Below are positions 15,933 through 24,506 of a stretch of DNA of 64,000 nucleotides, one piece after another. The notes under the pieces are model-generated. The model was not told where the DNA came from. It saw only the letters and a program-made list of their open reading frames with translations, and ran no database searches. Each line of letters opens with the position of its first letter. Positions within the stretch are counted from its first letter, which is position 1. This DNA comes from Kutzneria kofuensis (GTDB taxonomy: Bacteria > Actinomycetota > Actinomycetes > Mycobacteriales > Pseudonocardiaceae). The stretch spans positions 5,024,038 through 5,088,037 of the forward strand of contig NZ_JACHIR010000001.1 in NCBI RefSeq assembly GCF_014203355.1. Reading direction: 5' to 3'. Both the position numbers and the translations under genes were made by a program.

Positions 15933-18426
15933 GCGGGTGCCCCGTCGTCAGCCGGATGACCCGGCCGGCGGCCCGCTTGGCCAGCTCGGCCGGCCCGCCC
16001 GCGTTCAGGTACTCCCGCACCAGCCCCAGGTCCCTACGCAGCGTGCCGACCGCGCCCAGCGGCTGCTCCCGCACCAGCGGGCCGGCCGCCACGAGCCGGT
16101 CGGCGGCCGGGCGCGGCGCGCGGCAGAACTCCACCAGCGGCGCCAGCACCACGTCCCATGTGTACCGCTCCCGCACCACCGCTATCCGCTCCCGACACCC
16201 GTCCGCGAACTCCTGGTCGTAGAGCACACGTTCCAGCGCGTCGGACAGTTCACCGGGGTCCTCGGGCGACACCACGATCCCGAGCCGCTCCCGGCGGATG
16301 AGGTCGGCGAACGAGTCGCCGTCGGTGGTCACGATCGGCAGCCCGGCCCACAGGTAGTCCAGCACCCGGGTGCGGAACGCGAACGTGGTCTCCACGTGCT
16401 CGAAATGCGTGGTCACGCCGCAGTCGCCGTCGAGCAGCCAGTTCTGCCGGTCGGCGTAGGGGACCCAGCGCTCGTTGAAGAACACGTGCGTGCCGGCCAG
16501 CCCGAGCCGGGCGGCAAGGCTGCGGGTGCGGCCGGCGATACCCATGTCGGGCACCTCCGGGTTGGGGTGGCGCATGCCCATGAAGAACAGGCGCACGTTG
16601 TCGTGCCGGGCCCGCAGCCGGTCGACGGCGTGCACCAGGGTCAGCGGGTCGAACCAGTTGTAGACGCCGCCGCCCCAGACGATCACCTTGTCCTGCGGCG
16701 AGATGCCGTCCACCACACCCTTGATCGCCGGCGCGGTGCGCTGCGCGGGCTTGGCCGGCAGCCCGAACGGGACCTCGGCGATGAGCGAGCGCACGGTCGG
16801 GTCGGCGTCGTAGACCTGCGGGGTGAGCCGGCCGAGCGCGGCGAGGTGGCCGAGCCAGAAGTGCCGCTGCCGGTCGGAGGCGCACAGGAAGAAGTCGCCG
16901 CGCTTGAGCTGGTTGTTCAGCACGGTGGTGACGCCGACGACGTCCTTGGCCCGCTTCTCGTCGTTGCCGCCCTTGGCCTGTTCCAGCAGCTCCAGGTGCA
17001 TCGGGTCGTAGACGTCGCAGACCACGATCTTGGTGGAGCGCGGGTTCTTCAGGCTCTGCACCATCTCCAGCACGTGGCCCTGCAGCACGATCACGTCCGC
17101 CCAGTCGACGTGGTCGAGCAGGCCGCGGACGGTGGACTGCGCCACCGGGAACGGGGCGGCCGGCGGGTCGCAGCGCTTGTTCACGGTGACCAGCCGCACG
17201 TCGTGCTCGCCGGCCAGCGTCTCGGCCATGTGCCAGGCCCGGATGGCGGGGCCGGCCATCTGCTCGGACAGCGCGTCACCGGTGATCACCAGCACCCGCC
17301 GCGGCCGGCCGAACGGCTCGTCCAGGCCGAACGCGTCGACCAGCGCCTCGTGGGCGGCGAGGTAGCGCTCCAGCGGGTAGGCCGGCTCCATTGCCTTGCG
17401 CATCAACGGAACCAGGTCGGCGTCGGTGCGGACCCGGGCCGCCTGCTCGGCCTTGCGGGACTCCGCCAGCGAGGGCAGGAGCTCGACGAACTGGTCGATG
17501 GCGAGCAGCCCGGCCAGCGTTTCCCGTGGCACGGCAACCGGTTCCGCGTCCGTGGCGCGGTCGGCCGGTCGCCTGGTGATCTCCAGCTGGGTGGCGTCGA
17601 TCTCGCCCCTCGCGGTGGCCCGGCGGACCGCCAGCGCCATCGCGGCCGGCATCGCCTTGGCCAGCGTCTCGTCCGAGAGGTTCTTGTACATCGCGGCGAG
17701 TGCGTTGCGCTCCAACAGGAAGTACTCGCGCGACGAGTCCACGTCGGACATCGAGGCGTGGTGGCGGTGGTAGGCGACCGACCGCGGCTCGTAGCGCACC
17801 CGCCAGCCGCGCAGGTTCAGCCGCCAGCCCAGGTCCACGTCCTCGTAGAACATGAAGAAGCGCTCGTCGAAGCCGCCGAGCTCGCGGAACAGCTCGGCCC
17901 GCACGAACAGCGCCGAGCCGGTGCCGAACAGCACGTCCCGGGCCACGTCGTGGCTGCCGTCGTCGGGCTGGCCGGCGAACCGCTTGTAGCCCATGCCGAA
18001 CCAGGTCAGGCCGCCGTCGACGAAGTCGATCAGCTTGCCGTCCCAGTCCAGCACCTTGCTCGCCACCGCGCCGACGGTCGGCTGCGCCCGCAGCGTCTCG
18101 ACGGCGGCGGCGACCCAGTCGGCGTGCGGCCGGGCGTCGTTGTTGAGGAAGGCCAGCACCTCGCCGGTCGCGTGCTGCACGCCGAGGTTGCAGCCGCCGG
18201 CGAAACCGAGGTTGTCGGGGGCCTCGACGAAGGTCACGCCGGGCTCGTCCCGCAGGCGCTCGGCGCTGCCGTCGCCCGAGTTGTTGTCGACGCAGACCAG
18301 CTGCAGTCGGTCGGCCGGGTAGTCCAGCTCCGTGCGCAGCGCGCGCAGGCAGGTCAGGGTGTCCTCGACGCCGCGGTAGTTGACGACGACAACCGACACC
18401 GAAGGCTGGGTTACCCCCTCCGACAC
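15925..18426 (-). CDS. fused GT2-GT4 glycosyltransferase
   Basis: An 833-residue two-domain protein. Residues about 5-270 are a GT2 rhamnosyltransferase-type domain: VSVVVVNYRGVEDTL, CVDNNSGDGS, FLNNDARPHADW and the acceptor-site FYEDVDLGWRLNLRGWRVR. Residues about 390-770 are a GT-B/GT4 domain, with GDALSEQMAGPAIRAWHMAE, VIVWGGGVYNWFDPLTLVH and the YLWAGLPIVTTDGDSFADLI donor site. The GTG at 18426 has GGAGGG upstream. Such fusions add two sugars to a wall polysaccharide or O-antigen-like chain. The gene is divergent from a membrane protein gene. Confidence 0.88.
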   Translation of the reverse strand: MSEGVTQPSVSVVVVNYRGVEDTLTCLRALRTELDYPADRLQLVCVDNNSGDGSAERLRDEPGVTFVEAPDNLGFAGGCNLGVQHATGEVLAFLNNDARPHADWVAAAVETLRAQPTVGAVASKVLDWDGKLIDFVDGGLTWFGMGYKRFAGQPDDGSHDVARDVLFGTGSALFVRAELFRELGGFDERFFMFYEDVDLGWRLNLRGWRVRYEPRSVAYHRHHASMSDVDSSREYFLLERNALAAMYKNLSDETLAKAMPAAMALAVRRATARGEIDATQLEITRRPADRATDAEPVAVPRETLAGLLAIDQFVELLPSLAESRKAEQAARVRTDADLVPLMRKAMEPAYPLERYLAAHEALVDAFGLDEPFGRPRRVLVITGDALSEQMAGPAIRAWHMAETLAGEHDVRLVTVNKRCDPPAAPFPVAQSTVRGLLDHVDWADVIVLQGHVLEMVQSLKNPRSTKIVVCDVYDPMHLELLEQAKGGNDEKRAKDVVGVTTVLNNQLKRGDFFLCASDRQRHFWLGHLAALGRLTPQVYDADPTVRSLIAEVPFGLPAKPAQRTAPAIKGVVDGISPQDKVIVWGGGVYNWFDPLTLVHAVDRLRARHDNVRLFFMGMRHPNPEVPDMGIAGRTRSLAARLGLAGTHVFFNERWVPYADRQNWLLDGDCGVTTHFEHVETTFAFRTRVLDYLWAGLPIVTTDGDSFADLIRRERLGIVVSPEDPGELSDALERVLYDQEFADGCRERIAVVRERYTWDVVLAPLVEFCRAPRPAADRLVAAGPLVREQPLGAVGTLRRDLGLVREYLNAGGPAELAKRAAGRVIRLTTGHPRG

Positions 18427-18503
18427 GCTGGTCTCCCTCCGTACGTGACAGACACAAGCCTGCACTACGGACCTGTGCGCGCGGAGATCAGGGTAAACCC
18501 CGA

Positions 18504-18562
18504 TTGCCCCTCATGCTTGCCCGAGCTATGTTTTGCTCAACCGAGCAAGAAGCGGCTCGGGC
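18504..18562 (+). promoter_or_regulatory. promoter overlapped by a nested palindrome
   Basis: TTGCCC (18504-18509), a 17-nt spacer, and TATGTT (18527-18532) form a good promoter. GCCCGAGC/GCTCGGGC (18519-18526 and 18555-18562) and TTGCTC/GAGCAA (18533-18538 and 18543-18548) are inverted repeats with the same dyad axis at 18540.5, so a dimeric repressor would block this promoter. Confidence 0.6.
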
Positions 18563-18578
18563 GAGCAAAGGAGCGGTC

Positions 18579-18998
18579 ATGACCAGGATGATCAACCTGC
18601 TGTACGCCAACCTCGGACTCGCGCTGCTGCAGGCGGCGCTGACCTTCGTCTTCTACGGGCAGCTGGTCGCCTACCAGGCGCACGGCAGCGCCGAGGCGTA
18701 CAGCGTGTTCGAGAACACAACGTGGATCCGCCCGGTGGCGGTGTCGCTGATCTCGCTCATCTACGTGGGCATCGCCCGCAAGCTGCGCTCCGGCAGCCGC
18801 GCCACCTACATCCGCGTGGTGGTCATCGCCGTCGTCGGCTCGCTCGGCCTGGCCTGGGGCATCAGCACCGGGCAGTTCCCGATCTGGATGGAGATCCTGA
18901 TGGGCGCGCAGGCCGCGGTGCTGGTCGGCCTGTTCGTCGCCGCCATGCAGTCGTCCGTGCGGTCGCAGTTCGCCAAGAAGTCGGCGGTGACGGCATGA
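18579..18998 (+). CDS. small integral membrane protein
   Basis: A 139-residue protein with four predicted membrane segments (residues about 5-30, 50-65, 78-97 and 105-123) and a short basic tail. I do not recognise a named family. The ATG at 18579 is preceded by AAAGGAG and sits downstream of an operator-like nested palindrome. The stop overlaps the start of the hydrolase gene (ATGA), so the two products probably act together and are induced together. Confidence 0.8.
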   Translation: MTRMINLLYANLGLALLQAALTFVFYGQLVAYQAHGSAEAYSVFENTTWIRPVAVSLISLIYVGIARKLRSGSRATYIRVVVIAVVGSLGLAWGISTGQFPIWMEILMGAQAAVLVGLFVAAMQSSVRSQFAKKSAVTA

Positions 18999-19882
18999 AC
19001 CGCCGGCAGCTGCTCGGCCTGGCCGCCGCGGGCGTGACCGCCGCGGCCGGCGCCGGCGTCACGACTCACGGGAAGCCGCCGCTGCTGTTCGTGCACGGCT
19101 CGCACGGCAGCGGCGGCTACCTGCTCCCGCTGACGTTGGAGCTCACACAGCGTGGACGCGTGGCGACGGCGGTCGACCTACCCGGTCACGGTGCGGAGGG
19201 CTACTTCCCACTCTGGTACCAGGCCCCGCAGGATGTGCACGCCATGGCCACGGAGGTGTCGCCGATCGCGGGCATCTCGTTGGAGGACAACGTGAACCGG
19301 GTCGTGTCGGTGTTGCGGCGGATCGGGCCGGCGATCCTGGTCGGGCACAGCCTCGGCGGGGCGACGGTCAGCGCCGTGTGCAACGCCGTTCCGCATCTCG
19401 TGCAGCGCGCCGTGTACCTGTCCGCGTACTGCTGCTCGGTACGCAAGACGGTGGCGGAGCTGTTCGAGAGCAAGGAGAACGCCGGCAGCCTGATGCTGAA
19501 GGTCCCGCCCACCGCGGACGGCTCCGTGGTGCTGGCCAACCGGTTCAACTGGCGCACTAACGACCCAGACGTGCTGGCGCTGCTTCGGGAGACGTACATC
19601 GCGGACGGCACGGACGCGCAGTTGCGGGCGACGATCGGCGGGCTGCAGCCGGACGAGCCGTACGGGGTGAGCTTCGCGGACTGCTCACTGCAGCCGTCCA
19701 CCGGCGGTCGGGTGCCGCGCACGTACGTGCGGTTCACGCAGGACCGGGCGGTGCCGTTGGCGCTGCAGAACCTGATGATCAGCGACGCCGGCCGGTTCGA
19801 CGTGCACGACCTGGCCGCGTCCCACTTCGGCGTGGTCACGAAGGCGCCGGAACTGGCCGGGTTGCTGGACGGCCTGCGCTAA
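18995..19882 (+). CDS. alpha/beta hydrolase with Tat-like signal
   Basis: A 295-residue protein. MNRRQLLGLAAAGVTAA at the N-terminus resembles a twin-arginine signal, although only one RR pair with a short hydrophobic core is present. The mature part is an alpha/beta hydrolase: LFVHGSHGSGG (oxyanion region), VDLPGHGAEGY, nucleophile elbow ILVGHSLGGATV with Ser, and ASHFGV with the catalytic His near the end. It belongs to the EstA/salicylate esterase-like group. Substrate unknown. It is coupled to the membrane protein and is convergent with the next glycosyltransferase, with overlapping stops. Confidence 0.85.
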   Translation: MNRRQLLGLAAAGVTAAAGAGVTTHGKPPLLFVHGSHGSGGYLLPLTLELTQRGRVATAVDLPGHGAEGYFPLWYQAPQDVHAMATEVSPIAGISLEDNVNRVVSVLRRIGPAILVGHSLGGATVSAVCNAVPHLVQRAVYLSAYCCSVRKTVAELFESKENAGSLMLKVPPTADGSVVLANRFNWRTNDPDVLALLRETYIADGTDAQLRATIGGLQPDEPYGVSFADCSLQPSTGGRVPRTYVRFTQDRAVPLALQNLMISDAGRFDVHDLAASHFGVVTKAPELAGLLDGLR

Positions 19883-20784
19883 CGCCCGGCCCAGGCGCGC
19901 CACAGCGCGCGCCGGCGGACCCGGGCCGTGACGGAGATCCGCGCCCGAGCCAGCAGCGCCGCCGGCAGCCGCCATGTCACGTCGGCCAGCACCGCCAACC
20001 GCAACGACACCCGGAAGTTCGCGCCCGGCACCGGCTTGCGGAACGGCAGCGCTGCCGTGATCGCCGTGAACCGCGCGAGTTGTTCCAACGCCACCAGCAG
20101 CGGGGCGCAGCGCACGAGCATCAGCAGTCGGTTGCGCTCGTTCCAGTGGTGGAACTTCGAGGAGCCGAGCCGACTGCTCGCACCGTGCCGGTGCACGACC
20201 CGCGCCGGCACGGAAATCACCCGCCAGCCACGCAGCCGCAGCCGCCACGACGTGTCGGTGTCCTCGTAGTAGCAGAAGAATCCCGCCGGCACGCCGCCGA
20301 CCGAGCGCAGCGCCGCCGTGCGCATCAGCACCGCGCCGCCGCAGAAGCCGAACACCTCGCGCCCCGCCAACGCCGTGTCGGCGCCGTGCCCGTCGGCCGT
20401 CAACCGAACACCGACCGACTGCACGGAGCCGTCCGGCAGCTCCAGCGAGGACGTGACCGCCGCGGCGTCGCCGTGGCGGTCCAACGCGTCTTCCAGAGTG
20501 GCGATCCACGACGGTCCCGGCACGGCGTCGTCGTTGAGCCACGCCACGAACTCCGTGTCGATGCGTGGCAGCGCCGCCGCCAACGCGCCCGCGTAGCCGC
20601 GATTCCGCGGCAGCCGCAGCACGTCGTGTCCGGCGAGCAGTTCGGCCGTGCCGTCGTCGGAGGCGTTGTCCACGACCAGCACCCGTGGCTGCCGGTCCTG
20701 CCCGGCGAGCGCGTCCAGGCACTCCCGGATGTGCGCCCGGCCGCGCCAGGTCACCACCACGACGGTCGAACGGGCTTCAGCCAC
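19879..20784 (-). CDS. GT2-family glycosyltransferase
   Basis: A 301-residue GT-A enzyme. STVVVVTWRGRAHIRECLDA, VLVVDNASDDGTAELL, AWLNDDAVPGPSWI (DXD-like metal site) and CYYEDTDTSWRLRLRGWRV are rhamnosyl-type GT2 motifs. The C-terminal basic region probably sits at the membrane. The GTG start at 20784 is only 15 nt from the divergent glycosyltransferase start, so the two share a promoter region. Donor and acceptor unknown. Confidence 0.9.
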   Translation of the reverse strand: MAEARSTVVVVTWRGRAHIRECLDALAGQDRQPRVLVVDNASDDGTAELLAGHDVLRLPRNRGYAGALAAALPRIDTEFVAWLNDDAVPGPSWIATLEDALDRHGDAAAVTSSLELPDGSVQSVGVRLTADGHGADTALAGREVFGFCGGAVLMRTAALRSVGGVPAGFFCYYEDTDTSWRLRLRGWRVISVPARVVHRHGASSRLGSSKFHHWNERNRLLMLVRCAPLLVALEQLARFTAITAALPFRKPVPGANFRVSLRLAVLADVTWRLPAALLARARISVTARVRRRALWRAWAGR

Positions 20785-20799
20785 GGCCGCAGACGGTAC

Positions 20800-21903
20800 A
20801 TGTCACCCTTGGGCGTGCCCGAACTCGTGGTGCTGACCGATCAGCTGCTCGCGCCCGTGCCCGGCGGCACCGGCCGCTACACCAGGGAACTCACTGCCGC
20901 GCTCGCCGCGACCGCGCCGGCCGACTGGACCGTCACTGGCGTTGTGGCGCGCTGCGCGGACCCGAGCGCGGCACAGATCGAGGGCGTGGAGGGCCCGCGC
21001 ATGCTTCCGGTGCCACGGCGGGTTCTGGCGCGACTGTGGCAACGCGGCGTGCCGCTGTGGCCCGGCGGCGACGCCGTACACGCGCCGACGCCGCTAGCGC
21101 CGAGCGTGGTCAAGCGCGGGCGCACGCTCGTCGCGACGGTGCACGACGCGGTGCCGTGGACGCACCCGGAGACGCTCACGGTGCACGGCGCGCAGTGGCA
21201 CCGCACGATGGTGTCGCGGCTCATGCGCAAGGCCAGCGCCGTGGTCGTGCCGACCGAAGCCGTCGCGAAGGAACTCGCCGAACACGTTTCCGGTTCGGCG
21301 AACGTGCACGTGATCCACCACGGCGTTCCGGACGCGCTCGCCGTCGAGCCGACCGATGCCGCCGCCGTGGCGCAGCGGCTCGCGTTGCCGCCGCGGTACG
21401 TGCTCGCGGTCGGCACTCTGGAGCCGCGCAAGGGCATCGACGTGCTGATCGCCGCGATGGGGTTGCCCGAGGCGCCGGATCTGCCTGTCCTACTGGTCGG
21501 CGCGACCGGCTGGGGACAAGTCGACATTTCCTCCGAACGGGTGAGATCTCTCGGCCCGTTGACCGATGCCGAGCTCGCCGTCGTGCTCCGTCGGGCCACC
21601 GTGCTGGCCGTGCCGAGCCTCGCCGAGGGCTTCGGCCTGCCCCTGCTGGAGGCCATGGCGGTGGGCGTTCCGGTCGTCCACTCGGATGCGCCGGCGCTGG
21701 TCGAAGTGGCCGACGGCGCCGGCTTCGTCGCCCGCCGGGGCGACCCGAAATCGCTGGTAGCGGCGTTGCGCACGGTAATCGACGATCCGGCGGCCGCGCG
21801 TGCCGCCGTCGACCGGGGACGGGCGCGAGCGGCCGGATTCACCTGGCGCCGGGCCGCCGAGGCGGTCTGGGCCGTGCACCTGGGGCTGGGCACGCACAGT
21901 TAG
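20800..21903 (+). CDS. GT4-family glycosyltransferase
   Basis: A 367-residue GT-B enzyme. VVLTDQLLAPVPGGTGRYTR at the N-terminus, VGTLEPRKGIDVLIAAM in the hinge and PSLAEGFGLPLLEAMAVGVP in the donor site are standard GT4 features. The start is uncertain: ATG at 20800, or GTG at 20815 in the same frame. The frame stays open upstream to 20080 but is antisense to the divergent glycosyltransferase. It probably works in the same polysaccharide pathway as the next gene, its closest relative here. Confidence 0.88.
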   Translation: MSPLGVPELVVLTDQLLAPVPGGTGRYTRELTAALAATAPADWTVTGVVARCADPSAAQIEGVEGPRMLPVPRRVLARLWQRGVPLWPGGDAVHAPTPLAPSVVKRGRTLVATVHDAVPWTHPETLTVHGAQWHRTMVSRLMRKASAVVVPTEAVAKELAEHVSGSANVHVIHHGVPDALAVEPTDAAAVAQRLALPPRYVLAVGTLEPRKGIDVLIAAMGLPEAPDLPVLLVGATGWGQVDISSERVRSLGPLTDAELAVVLRRATVLAVPSLAEGFGLPLLEAMAVGVPVVHSDAPALVEVADGAGFVARRGDPKSLVAALRTVIDDPAAARAAVDRGRARAAGFTWRRAAEAVWAVHLGLGTHS

Positions 21904-21936
21904 TCCATTCGTCGGTAATGATCATCGGGGTCGCCG

Positions 21937-21942
21937 TACCCT
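21937..21942 (+). promoter_or_regulatory. -10 box (leaderless-type)
   Basis: TACCCT lies 6 nt before the GTG start at 21949. No ribosome site is visible. Confidence 0.45.
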
Positions 21943-21948
21943 GCTCCG

Positions 21949-23103
21949 GTGCACCATCTCGACCCCAGCGTGTTGATCGACGCCACTGCCGTGCCGGCCG
22001 ACCGTGGTGGCGTCGGACGGTACGTCGACTCGCTGGCGGCCGCGCTGGATGCCGACGGGGCCAGGCTCAGCGTGGTTTGCCAGCCGCGTGACGCGGCGCT
22101 GTACGGGCAACTCGCGCCGCACGCGCGGATCGTGCCCGCGCCGGAGGCCGTCGCCGCCCGCACCGCGCGGCTGATGTGGGAGCAGAGCGCGCTGCCGCGG
22201 CTCGCGCGGGCGCTCGGCGTCGACGTCGTGCACTCGCCGCACTACACGATGCCGATGGCCACTCCGGTCGGCTCCGTCGTCACGTTGCACGACGCCACCT
22301 TCTTCACCGACCCCGCGCTGCACTCCTCGGTGAAGGCCCGCTTCTTCCGCGCGTGGACGCGTGCGTCGCTGGCCCGCGCCACCGTGTGCATCGTGCCGAG
22401 CCGCGCCACCGCCAACGAGCTCACGCGCGTGGCCAACGCCGACCGCCGCCTGCTGCAGGTCGCGCACCACGGCGTCGAGGGCGAGCGCTTCCACCCGCCG
22501 TCGCCGGAGGAGGTGGTGGCCGTGCGCAAGGCCCTCGACCTCCAGGACACGCCGTACGTGGCGTTCCTCGGCGCGTTGGAGCCGCGCAAGAACGTGCCCG
22601 CGCTCATCCGTGGTTTCGCACGCGCCTGCCAAGGGCGCACGGATCCGCCCGCGCTCGTGCTCGCCGGACAGCCCGGCTGGGACACGCAGGTGGAGAGCGC
22701 CCTGGACGCCGTGCCGCACCGCATCCGCGTGATCCGCGCCGGCTACCTGCCGTTCGAGCAGCTGTCCGGTTTCCTCGGCGGCGCCGTCGTCGTGGCGTAC
22801 CCCAGCCTCGGGGAGGGCTTCGGATTGCCCGTGCTGGAGGCCATGGCCAGCGGCGCGTGCGTGCTCACCACGCGGCGGCTCAGCCTGCCCGAGGTCGGTG
22901 GCGACACCGTCGCGTACTGCGGCGTCGGCGCGGGCGACATCGCCGCCGGGCTGACCGAGCTGCTCGACGACCCGGCCCGCCGCTCGTCGCTGGCCGCCGC
23001 CGCGCAGCTGCGGGCCAAGGAGTTCTCGTGGGCGGCATCAGCCACCCTGCACCGGGAGGCCTACGGGCGGGCGGCTGTGCTCGCCCGCCGCGCCCGCCAC
23101 TAG
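21949..23103 (+). CDS. GT4-family glycosyltransferase
   Basis: A 384-residue GT-B enzyme with LIDATAVPADRGGVGRYVDS at the N-terminus, HSPHYTMPMATPVGSVVTLH, FLGALEPRKNVPALIRGFA and the donor site YPSLGEGFGLPVLEAMASG. These are typical of mannosyltransferase-like GT4 enzymes in actinobacterial wall clusters. The GTG start follows a -10 box directly. The stop codon TAG forms part of the -10 of wbbL. Confidence 0.9.
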   Translation: MHHLDPSVLIDATAVPADRGGVGRYVDSLAAALDADGARLSVVCQPRDAALYGQLAPHARIVPAPEAVAARTARLMWEQSALPRLARALGVDVVHSPHYTMPMATPVGSVVTLHDATFFTDPALHSSVKARFFRAWTRASLARATVCIVPSRATANELTRVANADRRLLQVAHHGVEGERFHPPSPEEVVAVRKALDLQDTPYVAFLGALEPRKNVPALIRGFARACQGRTDPPALVLAGQPGWDTQVESALDAVPHRIRVIRAGYLPFEQLSGFLGGAVVVAYPSLGEGFGLPVLEAMASGACVLTTRRLSLPEVGGDTVAYCGVGAGDIAAGLTELLDDPARRSSLAAAAQLRAKEFSWAASATLHREAYGRAAVLARRARH

Positions 23104-23106
23104 TCT
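23101..23106 (+). promoter_or_regulatory. -10 box for wbbL overlapping a stop codon
   Basis: TAGTCT lies 8 nt before the wbbL GTG; its TAG is the stop codon of the upstream glycosyltransferase. Confidence 0.5.
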
Positions 23107-23114
23107 CATCCGGC

Positions 23115-24008
23115 GTGACGCAGCCCGAGCCGAAGACCTACGGCGACGACCTAGCCGTCGTGACGATCACCTACTCCCCGGGTGAGGTGCTCGACCGGTT
23201 CCTCGACACGCTGGCCAAGGCCACCACGCGCACCGTCACCGTGATCCTCGCGGACAACGGCTCCACCGACGGCGCGCCGGAGAGGGCCGCCGCCGAGCGG
23301 GACGAGGTCCGTCTCGTGCGCACCGGCGGCAACCTCGGCTACGGCGGCGCCGCCAACCGAGGTGTCGCCGAGCTGCCCGACGACGTCGGCTGGGTCGCCA
23401 TCGTCAACCCGGACATCGAGTGGGGCGCCGGCTCGCTCGACACGCTCATCGAGGCCGCCGGTCGGTGGCCGCGCGGCGGCTCGTTCGGGCCGCTGATCCG
23501 CGAGCCCGACGGCAGCGTCTACCCGTCCGCGCGGCTGCTGCCGTCGCTGGGCAAGGGGCTCGGGCACGCCGTGTTCGGGAAGCTGTGGCCCAACAACCCG
23601 TGGACCCGCGAGTACCGGCAGCAGGACACCTCCGTCACCGAGCGCCCCGCCGGCTGGCTGTCCGGCTCGTGCCTGCTGATGCGCCGCGCCGCGTTCGACT
23701 CCGTCGACGGCTTCGACTCCAGCTACTTCATGTACTTCGAGGACGTCGACCTCGGCGACCGGCTCGGCCGCGCCGGCTGGCTCAACGTGTACGTGCCGTC
23801 GGCGGAGGTCGTGCACCTCGGCGGGCACGCCACCGCGCGGGCGTCCGAGCGGATGCTGGCCGCGCACCACGCCAGCGCGTACAAGTACCTCTCCGAGCGC
23901 AACCGTGGCCCGTGGCACGCGCCGCTGCGGCTGGCCATCAGGGCCGGGCTGGCGCTGCGGCTGAAGATGGAGCTCAGGGCTGGTCGGACTCCGGCAGCGC
24001 CCCGCTGA
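23115..24008 (+). CDS. wbbL: dTDP-Rha:GlcNAc-PP-decaprenol rhamnosyltransferase
   Basis: A 297-residue GT2 enzyme that by family knowledge transfers rhamnose to decaprenyl-PP-GlcNAc, the linker between peptidoglycan and arabinogalactan. Motifs: VVTITYSPGEVLDRFLDTL, ILADNGSTDG, VNPDIEWGAGSLDTLI, LSGSCLLMRRAAFDSVDGFD and YFEDVDLGDRLGRAGW. The identity rests on these plus position: it precedes the mannose-1-P guanylyltransferase and is close to rmlD, as in mycobacteria. The GTG start is likely leaderless. Its last 35 nt overlap the end of the convergent small gene. Confidence 0.88.
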   Translation: MTQPEPKTYGDDLAVVTITYSPGEVLDRFLDTLAKATTRTVTVILADNGSTDGAPERAAAERDEVRLVRTGGNLGYGGAANRGVAELPDDVGWVAIVNPDIEWGAGSLDTLIEAAGRWPRGGSFGPLIREPDGSVYPSARLLPSLGKGLGHAVFGKLWPNNPWTREYRQQDTSVTERPAGWLSGSCLLMRRAAFDSVDGFDSSYFMYFEDVDLGDRLGRAGWLNVYVPSAEVVHLGGHATARASERMLAAHHASAYKYLSERNRGPWHAPLRLAIRAGLALRLKMELRAGRTPAAPR

Positions 24009-24390
24009 GGCGGTCCGTCAGCGAGATGCGGCGGCCCGGCGTCTGCTGGGTGGTCGGGATGATGCCCGGCAGCTGCTTGGTGTCCTGCTCCGGCTGCTGA
24101 CCCTGGTGCTGCTGACCCTGGTGCTGCTGGGCCGGTTGCTGGGGCCGCTGCTGTTGCTGCGTCTGCTGCTGGGGCGGCACCGGCACCTGGCCGGCCGCCA
24201 CCGAGCCGGGAAGCACGACCGTGGTGTCCGGGTCCTGTTCGCGCGGGTCCGCCGCGTCCACCACCACGCGCGGAATCTGCACCGTGGGCTTGGCGTCCAT
24301 CGGCGACGTCGCGTTGTTCGGCGTCACCGCCCACCGGTTGCGGGCGCTGGCGCGGGCGAGTGCTGCGTCGGCCCGGTCGCGGGGGTCCAT
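23974..24390 (-). CDS. conserved hypothetical protein, Gln/Pro-rich C-terminus
   Basis: A 138-residue protein without membrane segments. The N-terminal half (MDPRDRADAALARASARNRW, then VTPNNATSPMDA and TVQIPRVVVDAAD) looks structured and is of a type I recall from other Pseudonocardiaceae next to this guanylyltransferase; the function is unknown. Residues about 70-115 are dominated by Gln, Pro and His (QQQTQQQQRPQQPAQQ). The ATG at 24390 has GGGAG upstream and TACTCT further up as a possible -10. It overlaps wbbL tail to tail by 35 nt. Confidence 0.7.
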   Translation of the reverse strand: MDPRDRADAALARASARNRWAVTPNNATSPMDAKPTVQIPRVVVDAADPREQDPDTTVVLPGSVAAGQVPVPPQQQTQQQQRPQQPAQQHQGQQHQGQQPEQDTKQLPGIIPTTQQTPGRRISLTDRLSGALPESDQP

Positions 24391-24506
24391 CTCCCGACCT
24401 CTTCCTAGTCCGGCGTGCCGGCCACCGGGTCCGATGCCCGGTCGATCCGCCACGTGCAAGAGTATTCCCTCGGTCGCGCCCGCGTCAGTGGAGGAGGAAA
24501 CCCGGC

